Of a stretch of DNA of 64,000 nt, positions 9,088 through 17,650 are shown in pieces. The DNA is from Bradyrhizobium zhengyangense. GTDB taxonomy: Bacteria; Pseudomonadota; Alphaproteobacteria; Rhizobiales; Xanthobacteraceae. The stretch spans positions 1 through 64,000 of the forward strand of contig NZ_JAKLUA010000010.1 of NCBI RefSeq assembly GCF_022012435.1, in the 5' to 3' direction. Below the pieces are notes generated by a model, which saw nothing but the letters and a program-made list of their open reading frames with translations, had not been told where the DNA came from and made no database searches. The first letter of the stretch is position 1; each line of letters opens with the position of its first letter. Made by a program: the position numbers and the translations under genes.

Positions 9088-9606
9088 ATGGTCAACCTAA
9101 GACTCAACGCTCACTATTCGGTTCTTGCGTTGCTGAGTCGCGTGGGCTTCTGCGGCGGCCTTGCAGTGATGCTTTGGTTTGTTGCCGCCCAGATGAGGAG
9201 CCAAAACTGGTTCACCGTGACCAGCTACATTGTGGCTGCAGCGATGGCATGTGCAGCCCTTGCGTTTTCTTATCTGTTGCTAACCGCGAGGGGCCAAGTC
9301 GTCGTTTCGATCGACGAGACGGGGTTCAGGGACGAGCGACTAACGTCCACAGCCATACCCTGGAACGTGATCCAGTCGGTGTCGCCGTACATTCCCAGCA
9401 GATCAAGGAGCGCAACCGGAATCGAGCTTGTGATAGAGCCCAAATTCAGGCAAACGATTCTTATGCGGCCGGCCGGTAGGCTCTTCGGGTGGGTGACCCG
9501 CTACAGTATTTCGGGGCCAGCCATTTGTTTGGACACGAGCATCTTAGATGCTGAGTGCGACGAAATTTCTCGCATTGCAAACTCTTACATATCGGGCCGA
9601 TCCTAA
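9088..9606 (+). CDS. Hypothetical membrane protein with two N-terminal helices
   Basis: Protein of 172 aa that I do not recognise. Two hydrophobic segments (about residues 9-30 and 42-64) are followed by a hydrophilic domain that begins VVVSIDETGFRDERL and contains AIPWNVIQSV. That order, two helices then a small beta-rich domain, is seen in bacterial PH-like membrane proteins, so such a fold is a guess. The ATG has an AGAGGA Shine-Dalgarno about 8 nt upstream; a GTG 21 nt earlier is less likely. It opens the AT-richer accessory segment. Confidence 0.6.
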   Translation: MVNLRLNAHYSVLALLSRVGFCGGLAVMLWFVAAQMRSQNWFTVTSYIVAAAMACAALAFSYLLLTARGQVVVSIDETGFRDERLTSTAIPWNVIQSVSPYIPSRSRSATGIELVIEPKFRQTILMRPAGRLFGWVTRYSISGPAICLDTSILDAECDEISRIANSYISGRS

Positions 9607-9868
9607 GCGAAGAGCCCTCATCCTTGCGCGGTGCCGGGCTGGACGAGACAATCAGTTCTGCATGCCCGCTGTTTGCTTATCGCTGCCGCAGCCCACGGCT
9701 GAGGATGTGTCGGCTGTCAGGGGTAGACCGGGCCTAACGTAAACCGAGCCAAAACGTCGCTCATGACCCAACTGAGAACCTGGCTGTGCACTGCGGCAAT
9801 AGCTTTAATGACTATCAATGTGCCGGACTAAACCGCTACGATGCCATCACCTGAGCTTGGGAGCGGAC

Positions 9869-10891
9869 ATGCGACGGCGGGAGTTCATCGGGCGTTTCGG
9901 CCTTATTGGCGCAGCCGCATCAACAATGTTTGGTCGCGGCTCAAGCGCGCAGTCTGTGCCAAAACGTCCGCTCATTGCGTGGGCGGGCGCTCCGCCTGCA
10001 GGTACGCCCGCAGGCGCAAACGTACCTCAACTCATATTGGACTTGACGTTTGGCAATTTTGTTAAGGGGCTCTCGGAGTTCGGCTACGAGCAAGGTCGAA
10101 ACGTTGATGTCATAAAGCGATTTGACATGTTTACTGACCGAGTAGCAACCATGGAAGAGATGGTGGCTCTGGTCAAACCCGATATCATCGCCGCGCCGGC
10201 GACATTGCAAGCCGTCGAAGCCCGAAAGGCGACGTCGACGATACCGATTGTCTGTGGCGCGCTCGCGGACGCGGCTTATCTCGGCTTGATTGCCAGCGAT
10301 GCTCGCCCAGGAGGAAACGTAACGGGCATTGAGCCCTACATCGCCGGATTGCCAACCAAGCAAATTGAACTCGCACGAGAAATCGCGCCAACGGCACGGT
10401 GCGTTGGACTGCTTACCAACATGAACGATCCCAAGGGCCCGCCTCAAGTCGGGGACTTGAGGGCGGCCTGCCAATCTTTAGGCTTCAGCGTCGTCGAAGC
10501 CGAAGCCAATACGCCGAACGACATTCCGGGGGCGCTCGCTGCGTTGGCGAACGAAAAGGTCGATGTCGTCGTTGTCCTTCAGACTAATCTGCTCCTTGTC
10601 AGGTGCGAGCAGATCGGGGCCATTGCCCTTGAAAAGCGGCTACCGACCGTCTTCGGATATCGCGAGCACGTTATTCACGGCGGCCTCGTCAGCTACGGAG
10701 TCGATTTGCGCTGGTGTTATCGTCGCCTCGGCTATTTTGTAGACAAAATCCTCAGGGGTGTTCGATGCGGTGACCTGCCCATCGAATTTCCAACCAAATT
10801 ATGGTTGGCAGCCAATCTTAACACGGCGAAGGCTCTCGGCGTTACCGTACCGGCAGGGCTTCTTGCCCGCTCCGACGAGGTGATTGAGTAG
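9869..10891 (+). CDS. ABC_sub_bind family substrate-binding protein, Tat-exported (copy 1)
   Basis: Periplasmic binding protein of 340 aa of the PF04392/COG2984 type, a family strongly expanded in Bradyrhizobium. The N-terminus MRRREFIGRFG is a twin-arginine signal. The chosen ATG has a GGGAGCGGAC stretch just upstream and starts exactly at that signal; the frame continues 17 codons further up. The body has the family's RPLIAWAG opening and ends NLNTAKALGVTVP, also a family feature. No permease or ATPase gene lies nearby, so it is an orphan; its ligand is unknown. Confidence 0.82.
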   Translation: MRRREFIGRFGLIGAAASTMFGRGSSAQSVPKRPLIAWAGAPPAGTPAGANVPQLILDLTFGNFVKGLSEFGYEQGRNVDVIKRFDMFTDRVATMEEMVALVKPDIIAAPATLQAVEARKATSTIPIVCGALADAAYLGLIASDARPGGNVTGIEPYIAGLPTKQIELAREIAPTARCVGLLTNMNDPKGPPQVGDLRAACQSLGFSVVEAEANTPNDIPGALAALANEKVDVVVVLQTNLLLVRCEQIGAIALEKRLPTVFGYREHVIHGGLVSYGVDLRWCYRRLGYFVDKILRGVRCGDLPIEFPTKLWLAANLNTAKALGVTVPAGLLARSDEVIE

Positions 10892-11090
10892 CGTCACTTA
10901 TGTCCGAGTCTGGCCATCGCTACCGTTGACGCGGTGCCGCGATAGGGGAGTCCGGAAGTTTACAGCCGAGACCTAGACCGACGCTTTGATCCTCTTGGAC
11001 ATGCATCGTCGATCGGTAACGACGTTTCCGGCGCTCGAACCAGTGCGACGTGATACGCTAGACAGTGACTTCTGACTTCGAGGTGATCTA

Positions 11091-12098
11091 ATGCGGCGAC
11101 GTGAGTTCATCGCGACACTTGGGGGCGGGCTGGCATGGCCACTTGTGGCTCGAGGACAGCAAAGCAATAGCAAGCTTCTGGCAATCTTCAGCCCGTCAGA
11201 GTCGAGCACGCTCATGCATGAGCATAGCGAGAACCGGTATTATAGGGTCTTGTTCGAAGAGCTTCGGCGGCTGGGGTGGGTCGAGGGACAAAACCTCACG
11301 GTCGAGGGTTACGGGAGAGATCAGAACACGTCCGGCCTCGACGTTCTGGTGACGGCAATTGTTCAAAGACATCCCGATGTCATCTACACGGTCGGTCCGG
11401 GTGCGGTCAGCTTCAAACTGGCAACATCGCGTATTCCGGTGGTAGCGTTGACCGCTGACCCGGTCGCGTTGGAGATTGCGCAGAGTCTAGCCCACCCGGG
11501 GAGTAATTTCACGGGCGTCAGCATCGACACCGGACCGTCCATCCATGAGAAGCGGATAGCATTATTGCGCGAGATGTTTCCCGCCATCTCGAAACTGAGC
11601 TGTCTTGCTCTTCGCTTTCAATGGGAAGGTCCCCGTGCCATCGCAGGCCCCGCAATCCGCGCGGCAGCCGAGAAGATGGGCGTGCCTCTCGTTGTGTCTT
11701 TGGTCGCATTTGGCGCGAGTGAAGCAGACTACCGCTCGGCAATCGAGAGCGCCGCCCACGATGGCGCAAATGCAATCATGGTGGTCGACTCGGCCGACGT
11801 TTTGCGAAACAGCACGCTCATTGCAAGATTGGTCGGCGAATTCAGGCTTCCTTCGATGTTTACGTTTTTTGAGCCCGTTGAGGCTGGCGGGTTGATGGCT
11901 TATTCCTTCGACTTGATCGAACTGTACAAGCGCGCGGCAAACAACATCGATGCGATACTCAAAGGGACAAAGCCGGGAGATATCCCTTTCTACCAGACTT
12001 CCAAGTTCGAGTTGTCCATCAATCTCAAGGCAGCGAAACAGTTGGGAATAACGGTGCCTCCTGCGCTTGTTGCAAGCGCCGACCACGTCATCGATTGA
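11091..12098 (+). CDS. ABC_sub_bind family substrate-binding protein, Tat-exported (copy 2)
   Basis: Protein of 335 aa paralogous to the gene ending at 10891. It has the same twin-arginine start (MRRREFIATLGGG), the same fold and the same closing motif NLKAAKQLGITVPPALV. It is preceded by GAGGTGATCTA before the ATG. The two copies share the architecture but differ through most of the body, so the duplication is old or they arrived separately. It has no adjacent transporter partners and probably relies on a permease elsewhere, or serves as a sensor-binding protein. The ligand is unknown. Confidence 0.82.
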   Translation: MRRREFIATLGGGLAWPLVARGQQSNSKLLAIFSPSESSTLMHEHSENRYYRVLFEELRRLGWVEGQNLTVEGYGRDQNTSGLDVLVTAIVQRHPDVIYTVGPGAVSFKLATSRIPVVALTADPVALEIAQSLAHPGSNFTGVSIDTGPSIHEKRIALLREMFPAISKLSCLALRFQWEGPRAIAGPAIRAAAEKMGVPLVVSLVAFGASEADYRSAIESAAHDGANAIMVVDSADVLRNSTLIARLVGEFRLPSMFTFFEPVEAGGLMAYSFDLIELYKRAANNIDAILKGTKPGDIPFYQTSKFELSINLKAAKQLGITVPPALVASADHVID

Positions 12099-12403
12099 GC
12101 AGGTGAAGGTCCGCTTCTGGCCCATCGCAACATATTGCGCTACCGCACGAACTTGTCGCTATAGGGGGCAAAGCGGACGCTGCTTTCGTCGCATCAAGCC
12201 GCCGCGTTTATGGGTCCGCGGCCTACATTCTTCCTCTCCCCGTTCTTACGGGGCCGGGACGAGCTCCGCTCGCCCTGAGAGGGTTGGGGTGAGGGGCTGC
12301 TTCCGCAATCATGGTGAGAGATGGACTCGCGGAGAGTCCCCCTCACCCGGAATCCGCGCTTTCAGCGCGCATTCCTCTCCCCACACGCGGGGAGAGGCGA
12401 AGT
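12099..12403. repeat. Intergenic region with composite repeats
   Basis: No gene is seen. From about 12230 to 12400 there are alternating CCTCTCCCC / GGGGTGAGG and CCCCTCACCC / GGGGAGAGG arms that can fold into long stems, a common dispersed repeat in Bradyrhizobium. At 12110-12135 a segment GGTCCGCTTCTGGCCCATCG also resembles a recurrent intergenic unit. Both assignments rest on recalled patterns. Confidence 0.45.
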
Positions 12404-13594
12404 TCACCGATGCCCGATCGCCCTGATCGCGCCGCGCAGCTCAGCAAGACCGCGAAGGCGGCCGATTGCGGTGTAGCCGGGATTGGTGCGTTTGGTCGCA
12501 ACGAGATCGTCCAGCATGCGGTGGCCGTGGTCGGGGCGAAACACGATCCTCTGATCGGCTGGGCGCCGCGCGTTCTCCTTCAGGAGGGCCTTCAGCACCG
12601 CAATCATATCGACGTCGCCATCGAGATGATCGGACTCGTGGAACGACAGCCCATCCGCCTCGCGCCGGGTCGCACGCAGATGGGCAAAGGCGATGCGCGG
12701 GCCGAAGCGTTCGGCCATCTCAGGCAGGTTGTTCTCCGCGCGCACGCCGAGCGATCCCGTGCACAGACAGATGCCATTGGCCCTGGACGGAACGGCGTCG
12801 AACAGCGCCTGATAATCCTCGGCAGTCGAGGCGATCCGGGGCAGGCCGAACAGTGGTCGCGGCGGATCGTCCGGGTGCAGCGTCAGCGAGACGCCGAGTT
12901 GCTCGGCGACCGGCGCGACGCGGGTGAGGAATTCGGCGAGATGCTGCCGCAGGATCTTTGGCGTGATGTCGCGATAGGCATCCAGCTTGTCGCGGAATTG
13001 CGGAATGGTCAGCGGCTCGGTGGTCGAGCCGGGCAGCGCGCTGGCAATGACCATGATGAGATAGTCGATATCGGCCTGGCTCATCTTGTCGAACAGCGCT
13101 TTTGCGCGCGCCTGCTGCGCAGGTGAATATTCCTGCGGCGCCGCCGGGCGCTTCAGGATATGCAGCTCGAACGCCGCAAACCGGTCCTGATCAAAGCGCA
13201 GGGCGCGGGCACCATTCGGCAGCTCCCATTCGAGATCGGTGCGGCACCAGTCGACCACGGGCATGAAATTGTAGCAGATGATCTTGATGCCGCAGGCGGC
13301 CACCGCCTCCAGGCTCGCGATCCAGGCGTCGATGGATTTGGTCGCCTTAGCCCCGAGCCGCTTGACGTCGTCAGGAATTGGAATGGATTCGACCACCGAC
13401 CACGTCAATTGCGAGCGGTCGGGCTGGCCGTTCTCGATGAAGTTCTTGCGCTCCTCGACCGCCTTGCGCGTCCAGGCCTCGCCGATCGGCACCTGATGCA
13501 GTGCCGAAACGATGTCGCTCGCGCCAGCCTGCCTGACATCGTCCAGGGATACGGGATCGTTGGGACCGTACCAGCGCCATCCCTCGAGCATCAT
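12404..13594 (-). CDS. uxuA: Mannonate dehydratase
   Basis: Cytoplasmic enzyme (396 aa) that dehydrates D-mannonate to 2-keto-3-deoxygluconate in hexuronate breakdown. It is collinear with the UxuA family: GWRWYGPNDPVSL start, then ICYNFMPVVDWCRTDL, and TLHPDDPP and RPDHGHRMLDD near metal/substrate ligands. Gaps and strand make it the third gene of gntR-idnD-uxuA (15 nt after idnD). GGGAG lies 7 nt before the first of two ATGs. Its last 60-70 bp are duplicated at 8838-8905. Confidence 0.95.
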   Translation of the reverse strand: MMLEGWRWYGPNDPVSLDDVRQAGASDIVSALHQVPIGEAWTRKAVEERKNFIENGQPDRSQLTWSVVESIPIPDDVKRLGAKATKSIDAWIASLEAVAACGIKIICYNFMPVVDWCRTDLEWELPNGARALRFDQDRFAAFELHILKRPAAPQEYSPAQQARAKALFDKMSQADIDYLIMVIASALPGSTTEPLTIPQFRDKLDAYRDITPKILRQHLAEFLTRVAPVAEQLGVSLTLHPDDPPRPLFGLPRIASTAEDYQALFDAVPSRANGICLCTGSLGVRAENNLPEMAERFGPRIAFAHLRATRREADGLSFHESDHLDGDVDMIAVLKALLKENARRPADQRIVFRPDHGHRMLDDLVATKRTNPGYTAIGRLRGLAELRGAIRAIGHR

Positions 13595-13609
13595 CGAAAT
13601 TCTCCCGGA

Positions 13610-14659
13610 TTAGTTCGCTGTCAACACGACCTTGACGCTCTGCGAGCGGTCGAGCGCCAGCCGCAGGGCATCGGGCGCGGTCGAGAGCGGTCGCTCGGCG
13701 GTGACCAGCGCCAGCACGTCGACGCTGCCCGTGCCGATCAGTTCCACCGCGGTCATGAATTCGAGCCCGAAGCGGAACGAGCCGCGCAGGTCGATCTCCT
13801 TGGCCATCACCGCATTCGACGGCGTCGGAATCTGGCCGCCTGGCAGATTGCCGATCTGCACCACGACGCCACCGCGCCTGACGATGCCGATGGCACTGGC
13901 AAGGCCCGCGGCGGTGCCGGAGACTTCGAAGGCAACGTCATACGGACGTGACGCGGCCTGTGCCTTCAGGCCCTCTTCGCCGCCTGAGACGTTCTCGACA
14001 TGGGACGCACCGAGCCTGGTCGCAAAGGCCAGCGGCGCCGGCGCGATGTCGGCCACCGTGACGTCGGTCATGCCGGCGCGGCGGGCGGCCAGCATGGTCA
14101 GAAGCCCGATCGGGCCGGCCCCAAAGATGATCCCGCGCTTGCCCTGGATGTTGCCGGCGCGCGCGACGGCGTGCAGGCAGACCGCAAGCGGCTCGGCGAG
14201 AGCTGCAGCCTGATAGGAAACGTGATCGGGAATCTTCACGCACTGCGCGGGGACCGCGTCGAAATAGTTGGCAAAGCCGCCCTGCATGTGCGGCGTCTTC
14301 GAAGCCGAGCCCATGAAGTAGATATTCTCGCACAGATTCTGCCGGCCCTCGCGGCAGGCGACGCAATGGCCGCACCAGCGCGACGGATTGACGGCAACGC
14401 GGTCGCCGACCTTCAGGTTCGCGGCCGAGCCCGCGATCTCGACGACCTCGCCCGAGATCTCGTGACCGAGCACCAGCGGCGACTTCACCACAAAATCGCC
14501 GGTCCGGGCGTGGCGGAAGTAATGCATGTCCGAACCGCAGATGCCGCCGGCACCGAAGCGGATGCGCACCATGCCGTCGGCGAGCTTGTCGAGCGGATGC
14601 TCGATCATGCGCAGATCTTCGGGGCCGAACAGGGTTGCAGCGAGTGAGGTCGAGGTCAT
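13610..14659 (-). CDS. idnD: L-idonate 5-dehydrogenase (zinc MDR family)
   Basis: NAD(P)-dependent zinc alcohol dehydrogenase of 349 aa. The catalytic zinc ligands Cys41 and His66 (GHE) and the structural zinc cysteines 96, 99, 102 and 110 are all in place. The nucleotide-binding glycine motif GAGPIG follows in the Rossmann half. The pattern GGICGSDMHYF with HARTGDF is typical of IdnD, which oxidises L-idonate to 5-ketogluconate. Its place between gntR and uxuA fits sugar-acid catabolism. Sorbitol- or gluconate-type specificity cannot be excluded. Confidence 0.9.
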   Translation of the reverse strand: MTSTSLAATLFGPEDLRMIEHPLDKLADGMVRIRFGAGGICGSDMHYFRHARTGDFVVKSPLVLGHEISGEVVEIAGSAANLKVGDRVAVNPSRWCGHCVACREGRQNLCENIYFMGSASKTPHMQGGFANYFDAVPAQCVKIPDHVSYQAAALAEPLAVCLHAVARAGNIQGKRGIIFGAGPIGLLTMLAARRAGMTDVTVADIAPAPLAFATRLGASHVENVSGGEEGLKAQAASRPYDVAFEVSGTAAGLASAIGIVRRGGVVVQIGNLPGGQIPTPSNAVMAKEIDLRGSFRFGLEFMTAVELIGTGSVDVLALVTAERPLSTAPDALRLALDRSQSVKVVLTAN

Positions 14660-14720
14660 CAGTCAAATCCCATCGTGTCTGCAGCTTCGTTCACCCGCCC
14701 CGAAAATGAGACGAGCCATC

Positions 14721-15530
14721 TCATCGTCGCCGCGCGCTGCCGCTCTTGGGCTGCACGCCAGACGGTCGTTTTGGCTTCGCCGGCTGACCTTCGGATCGCG
14801 CCGCCCGCTTCCGCGCCGATGGCGTTCCTGCTGATGCCTCGGCACCAAAGCTCTGCGCAAAGCGCTCCTGCGAATGCGCGAGATGATCGCGCATGGCGTC
14901 GTGAGCCGACATTGGCCGGCGCGCCGCGATGGCGTCGCGCACGGCGCGATGCTCGCTCAGCGCCGCGAGCCAGGTGCCGGGGTTTTCGAAATAATGCGCA
15001 AGCTGCGTGAAGTAGGGATTGAGCCGCTGGTCGAACATCTCGCCGACCACGCGCACCAGCACGGCGTTGCCGAGGCATTCGGCGATCGCGACATGGAAGG
15101 CGCGGTCGTGGACCATCGAGGCTTCGCTGGGATGCTCGACGTCAGCCATTGCGACAAGGGCCGCGTCGATGCGGGCGACATCGTCGCTGGTCGCCACGCG
15201 GGCGGCCTGCTCGGCGATGGCGCTTTCGAGGAATTCGCGGGCGCGCAGCAGCTCGAACGGCCCCTCGAGGACGGCCGAGGGCACCGGCGCGGCGTCGACG
15301 GGCTCGGTCACATAGATGCCGGAGCCGACGCGAATGCGAACGCGCCCCTCCACTTCAAGGGCAATCAGGGCCTCGCGCACTGTCGGCCGCGAGATCTTGA
15401 GCTGCTCGGCGAGATCGCGCTCGGTCGGCAAGCGGCTGCCGACCGCGTACTCGCCGCTGTCGATCAGGCTTCGCAATTGATCGGCGACCTGGCGGTAAAG
15501 CCGTCTCGCCTCCACAGCTTCCAGCGGCAC
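14721..15530 (-). CDS. GntR family (FadR subfamily) repressor of the hexuronate cluster
   Basis: Regulator of about 269 aa. The N-terminal winged HTH (RLPTERDLAEQLKISRPTVR pattern) is followed by an all-helical FCD ligand domain and a basic C-terminal tail. The chosen start is a GTG with GGGGAGG 5 nt upstream that places the HTH at the usual depth. The frame is open to 15677, but the ATGs there have poor Shine-Dalgarnos and would put the operator palindrome inside the gene. It probably represses its own operon and divergent uxuB until a sugar acid binds. Confidence 0.85.
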   Translation of the reverse strand: MPLEAVEARRLYRQVADQLRSLIDSGEYAVGSRLPTERDLAEQLKISRPTVREALIALEVEGRVRIRVGSGIYVTEPVDAAPVPSAVLEGPFELLRAREFLESAIAEQAARVATSDDVARIDAALVAMADVEHPSEASMVHDRAFHVAIAECLGNAVLVRVVGEMFDQRLNPYFTQLAHYFENPGTWLAALSEHRAVRDAIAARRPMSAHDAMRDHLAHSQERFAQSFGAEASAGTPSARKRAARSEGQPAKPKRPSGVQPKSGSARRR

Positions 15531-15593
15531 GCTGGCCTCCCCGAAGGGGCTCGCCGGGAAGGCTTGTTGCCCGGCCGCCCGCCGTTGTTGGAT

Positions 15594-15610
15594 AATTGGC
15601 CTTACCAATT
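15594..15610. promoter_or_regulatory. Palindromic operator between gntR and uxuB
   Basis: AATTGG-CCTTA-CCAATT is a perfect 6-bp inverted repeat with a 5-nt centre, in the 132-nt divergent gap. FadR-type GntR proteins bind TGGT-N-ACCA-like dyads, so this is the likely site of the neighbouring repressor. Confidence 0.65.
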
Positions 15611-15662
15611 GACCTGATACGGCCGCCATGTCAAGCAGCGGCCAAACAGAGGGGAGATGACC

Positions 15663-17144
15663 ATGCGGCTTGGCCACGCCAATCTCGACCTGTTACCATC
15701 GGCCATCCGTCGCCCGGCCTATGACCGTTCGCTGATCACGCCAGGCATCGTGCATCTTGGTCTGGGCGCGTTTCATCGCGCCCATCAGGCCGTCGTCATC
15801 GACGATTGCCTTGCCGCGGGTAGCAACTCATCGGTCAGCTCTTGGGGCATCGTCGGCGCGAGCCTGCGCAGCCCCGATACGCGCGACGCCCTCGCCCCGC
15901 AGGATCATCTCTACACGGTCGCCGTGCGCGCCGCCGAAGGCACCGCGCATCGCGTCGTCGGGGCGCTGCTGGACAGCGTCGTCGCGCGCGAGAAGCCGGT
16001 CGCGCTGGTCGAGCGGATGGCCGATCCCGCCATTCGCATCGTCTCGCTGACGGTGACCGAAAAGGGCTATTGCCACACGCCTCAGTCAGGCGATCTCGAC
16101 GAGCGCCATGCCGATGTCGTGCACGACCTCAACAATCTCGACGCGCCGCGCTCGGCGCCGGGCTTCATCGTGGCGGCGCTGGCCCGCCGGCGAGTGCTGG
16201 GCATTGCACCCTTCACCGTGCTGTGCTGCGACAATCTCGCCGCCAACGGCCAAACCGTGCAGCGGATCGTGACGCAATTCGCCGCGCTCCGCTCAAAGGA
16301 GCTCAGTCAATGGATCGCTGATACGGTCACCTTCCCCTGCACCATGGTCGACCGCATCGTGCCCGAGACAACCAATGCCGATCGTGACGCGGTCGCTACG
16401 GCGCTCGGGATGCGTGACGCCTGGCCCGTGATGACCGAGCCGTTCACGCAATGGGTGGTCGAGGATCGCTTTGCCGCAGGCCGGCCTGATCTCGCCGCAG
16501 CGGGCGTCGAGCTCGTCAGCGACGTCAAGCCGTTCGAGCTGATGAAGCTGCGGCTGCTCAATGCCAGCCATTCAGCGCTCGCCTATCTCGGTTACCTCGC
16601 CGGGTACGAGACCATCGCCGACACCATGCAGGATCCGCATTTCGCACGCCTCGCCGCACAAATGATGGAAGACGCCGCGGTGACGTTGACGATGCCAGAA
16701 GGCACCGATCTTTCCGCCTATCGCGCCTCACTGCTCAAGCGTTTTGCCAATCCGGCGCTGCATCACCGCACCTGGCAGATCGCGATGGACGGTTCGCAAA
16801 AACTGCCTCAGCGCCTGCTCGGGGCGATGCAGGATCGTCTCGCCAAAAACCTGCCGATCGCGACGCATGCGCTCGCGGTGGCCGGCTGGATGCGCTACGT
16901 CACCGCGTCCGACGAGCAGGGTCGCACCATCGACGTGCGCGATCCCCTCGCCGCCGAGCTGGCGGCGCTGGCGCGCGAGGCAGGTCCCGTCGCGGAACGG
17001 CTTGCACCCGCGTTGCTCGGCGTCACAAAAGTGTTCGGGCCGCTTGGTGGCGAGCCGCGCCTGCGCGAGGCTGTGACCGCAGCGCTCGGACGTCTCTACG
17101 CGGAAGGTGCGCGGCGCGCGGTGGAGACGCAGATTTCGGCGTGA
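15663..17144 (+). CDS. uxuB: Fructuronate reductase / mannitol dehydrogenase family
   Basis: Long-chain polyol dehydrogenase of 493 aa. The NAD-binding region has GIVHLGLGAFHRAHQA. The conserved segment KLRLLNASHSALAYLG carries the lysine/asparagine/histidine active-site set of the family. Context with uxuA identifies it as D-fructuronate reductase, which makes the mannonate that UxuA dehydrates; mannitol oxidation is the alternative. Of two nearby ATGs, the second (15663) has GGGGAG 6 nt upstream and is preferred. It is divergent from gntR across the palindromic operator. Confidence 0.9.
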   Translation: MRLGHANLDLLPSAIRRPAYDRSLITPGIVHLGLGAFHRAHQAVVIDDCLAAGSNSSVSSWGIVGASLRSPDTRDALAPQDHLYTVAVRAAEGTAHRVVGALLDSVVAREKPVALVERMADPAIRIVSLTVTEKGYCHTPQSGDLDERHADVVHDLNNLDAPRSAPGFIVAALARRRVLGIAPFTVLCCDNLAANGQTVQRIVTQFAALRSKELSQWIADTVTFPCTMVDRIVPETTNADRDAVATALGMRDAWPVMTEPFTQWVVEDRFAAGRPDLAAAGVELVSDVKPFELMKLRLLNASHSALAYLGYLAGYETIADTMQDPHFARLAAQMMEDAAVTLTMPEGTDLSAYRASLLKRFANPALHHRTWQIAMDGSQKLPQRLLGAMQDRLAKNLPIATHALAVAGWMRYVTASDEQGRTIDVRDPLAAELAALAREAGPVAERLAPALLGVTKVFGPLGGEPRLREAVTAALGRLYAEGARRAVETQISA

Positions 17145-17233
17145 CCAGAAAGTGGGCAGCGATGTTGCGCTGCGTTCAAAGTCGGACTGAAGTCGCGCTT
17201 GATTTTTGCCTCCCATTGCCCCACCCGAGAGAT

Positions 17234-17641
17234 ATGGCAAAGGACAACAAGGTCATCGCCGCGAACGCGGCTTTCTACGCCGCCTTTTCGACGGGCGATT
17301 TTGACGGCATGAAGCGGATGTGGGCGGATGACGATGCCATTTCCTGCATTCATCCTGGCTGGCCCGCGATCGTCGGCCACGCCACGGTGATCGGAAGCTG
17401 GCGCGACATCCTGCAAAACCCTGAGAGGCCGCAGATCGTCTGCGCCGAGCCGCAGGCGATCGTCGACGGCGACAGCGCCCGCGTGCTCTGCATCGAGATC
17501 GTCGACGGAACCGCGCTGGCCGCCGCCAACCATTTTCGCCGCGTCGGTGACGACTGGCGCATGGTGCATCACCAGTCGAGCCCGATCGCACAGATTGTCG
17601 AGCAGGCTGAGGACGATAGAGCAAGCCACCGGGTGCACTGA
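17234..17641 (+). CDS. NTF2/SnoaL-like small protein
   Basis: Cytoplasmic protein of 135 aa with the cone-shaped NTF2-like fold signature: an N-terminal helix (NAAFYAAFSTGDFDGMKRMW), then DDAISCIHPGW, GHATVIGSW and a C-terminal HFRRVGDDWRMVHHQ strand pair. Members are often called ketosteroid-isomerase-like or DUF4440 and their roles vary; I cannot assign a substrate. The ATG at 17234 follows GAGAGAT. The frame extends upstream to 17141, overlapping the uxuB stop, but that part reads like non-coding sequence. Confidence 0.8.
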   Translation: MAKDNKVIAANAAFYAAFSTGDFDGMKRMWADDDAISCIHPGWPAIVGHATVIGSWRDILQNPERPQIVCAEPQAIVDGDSARVLCIEIVDGTALAAANHFRRVGDDWRMVHHQSSPIAQIVEQAEDDRASHRVH

Positions 17642-17650
17642 CGGCAACCT

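Noticed and set aside
8906..12409. An intact mobile element (integrase or transposase) in the accessory segment
   Set aside because: No recombinase or transposase motif is encoded; only the flanking uxuA copies and composition hint at mobility.
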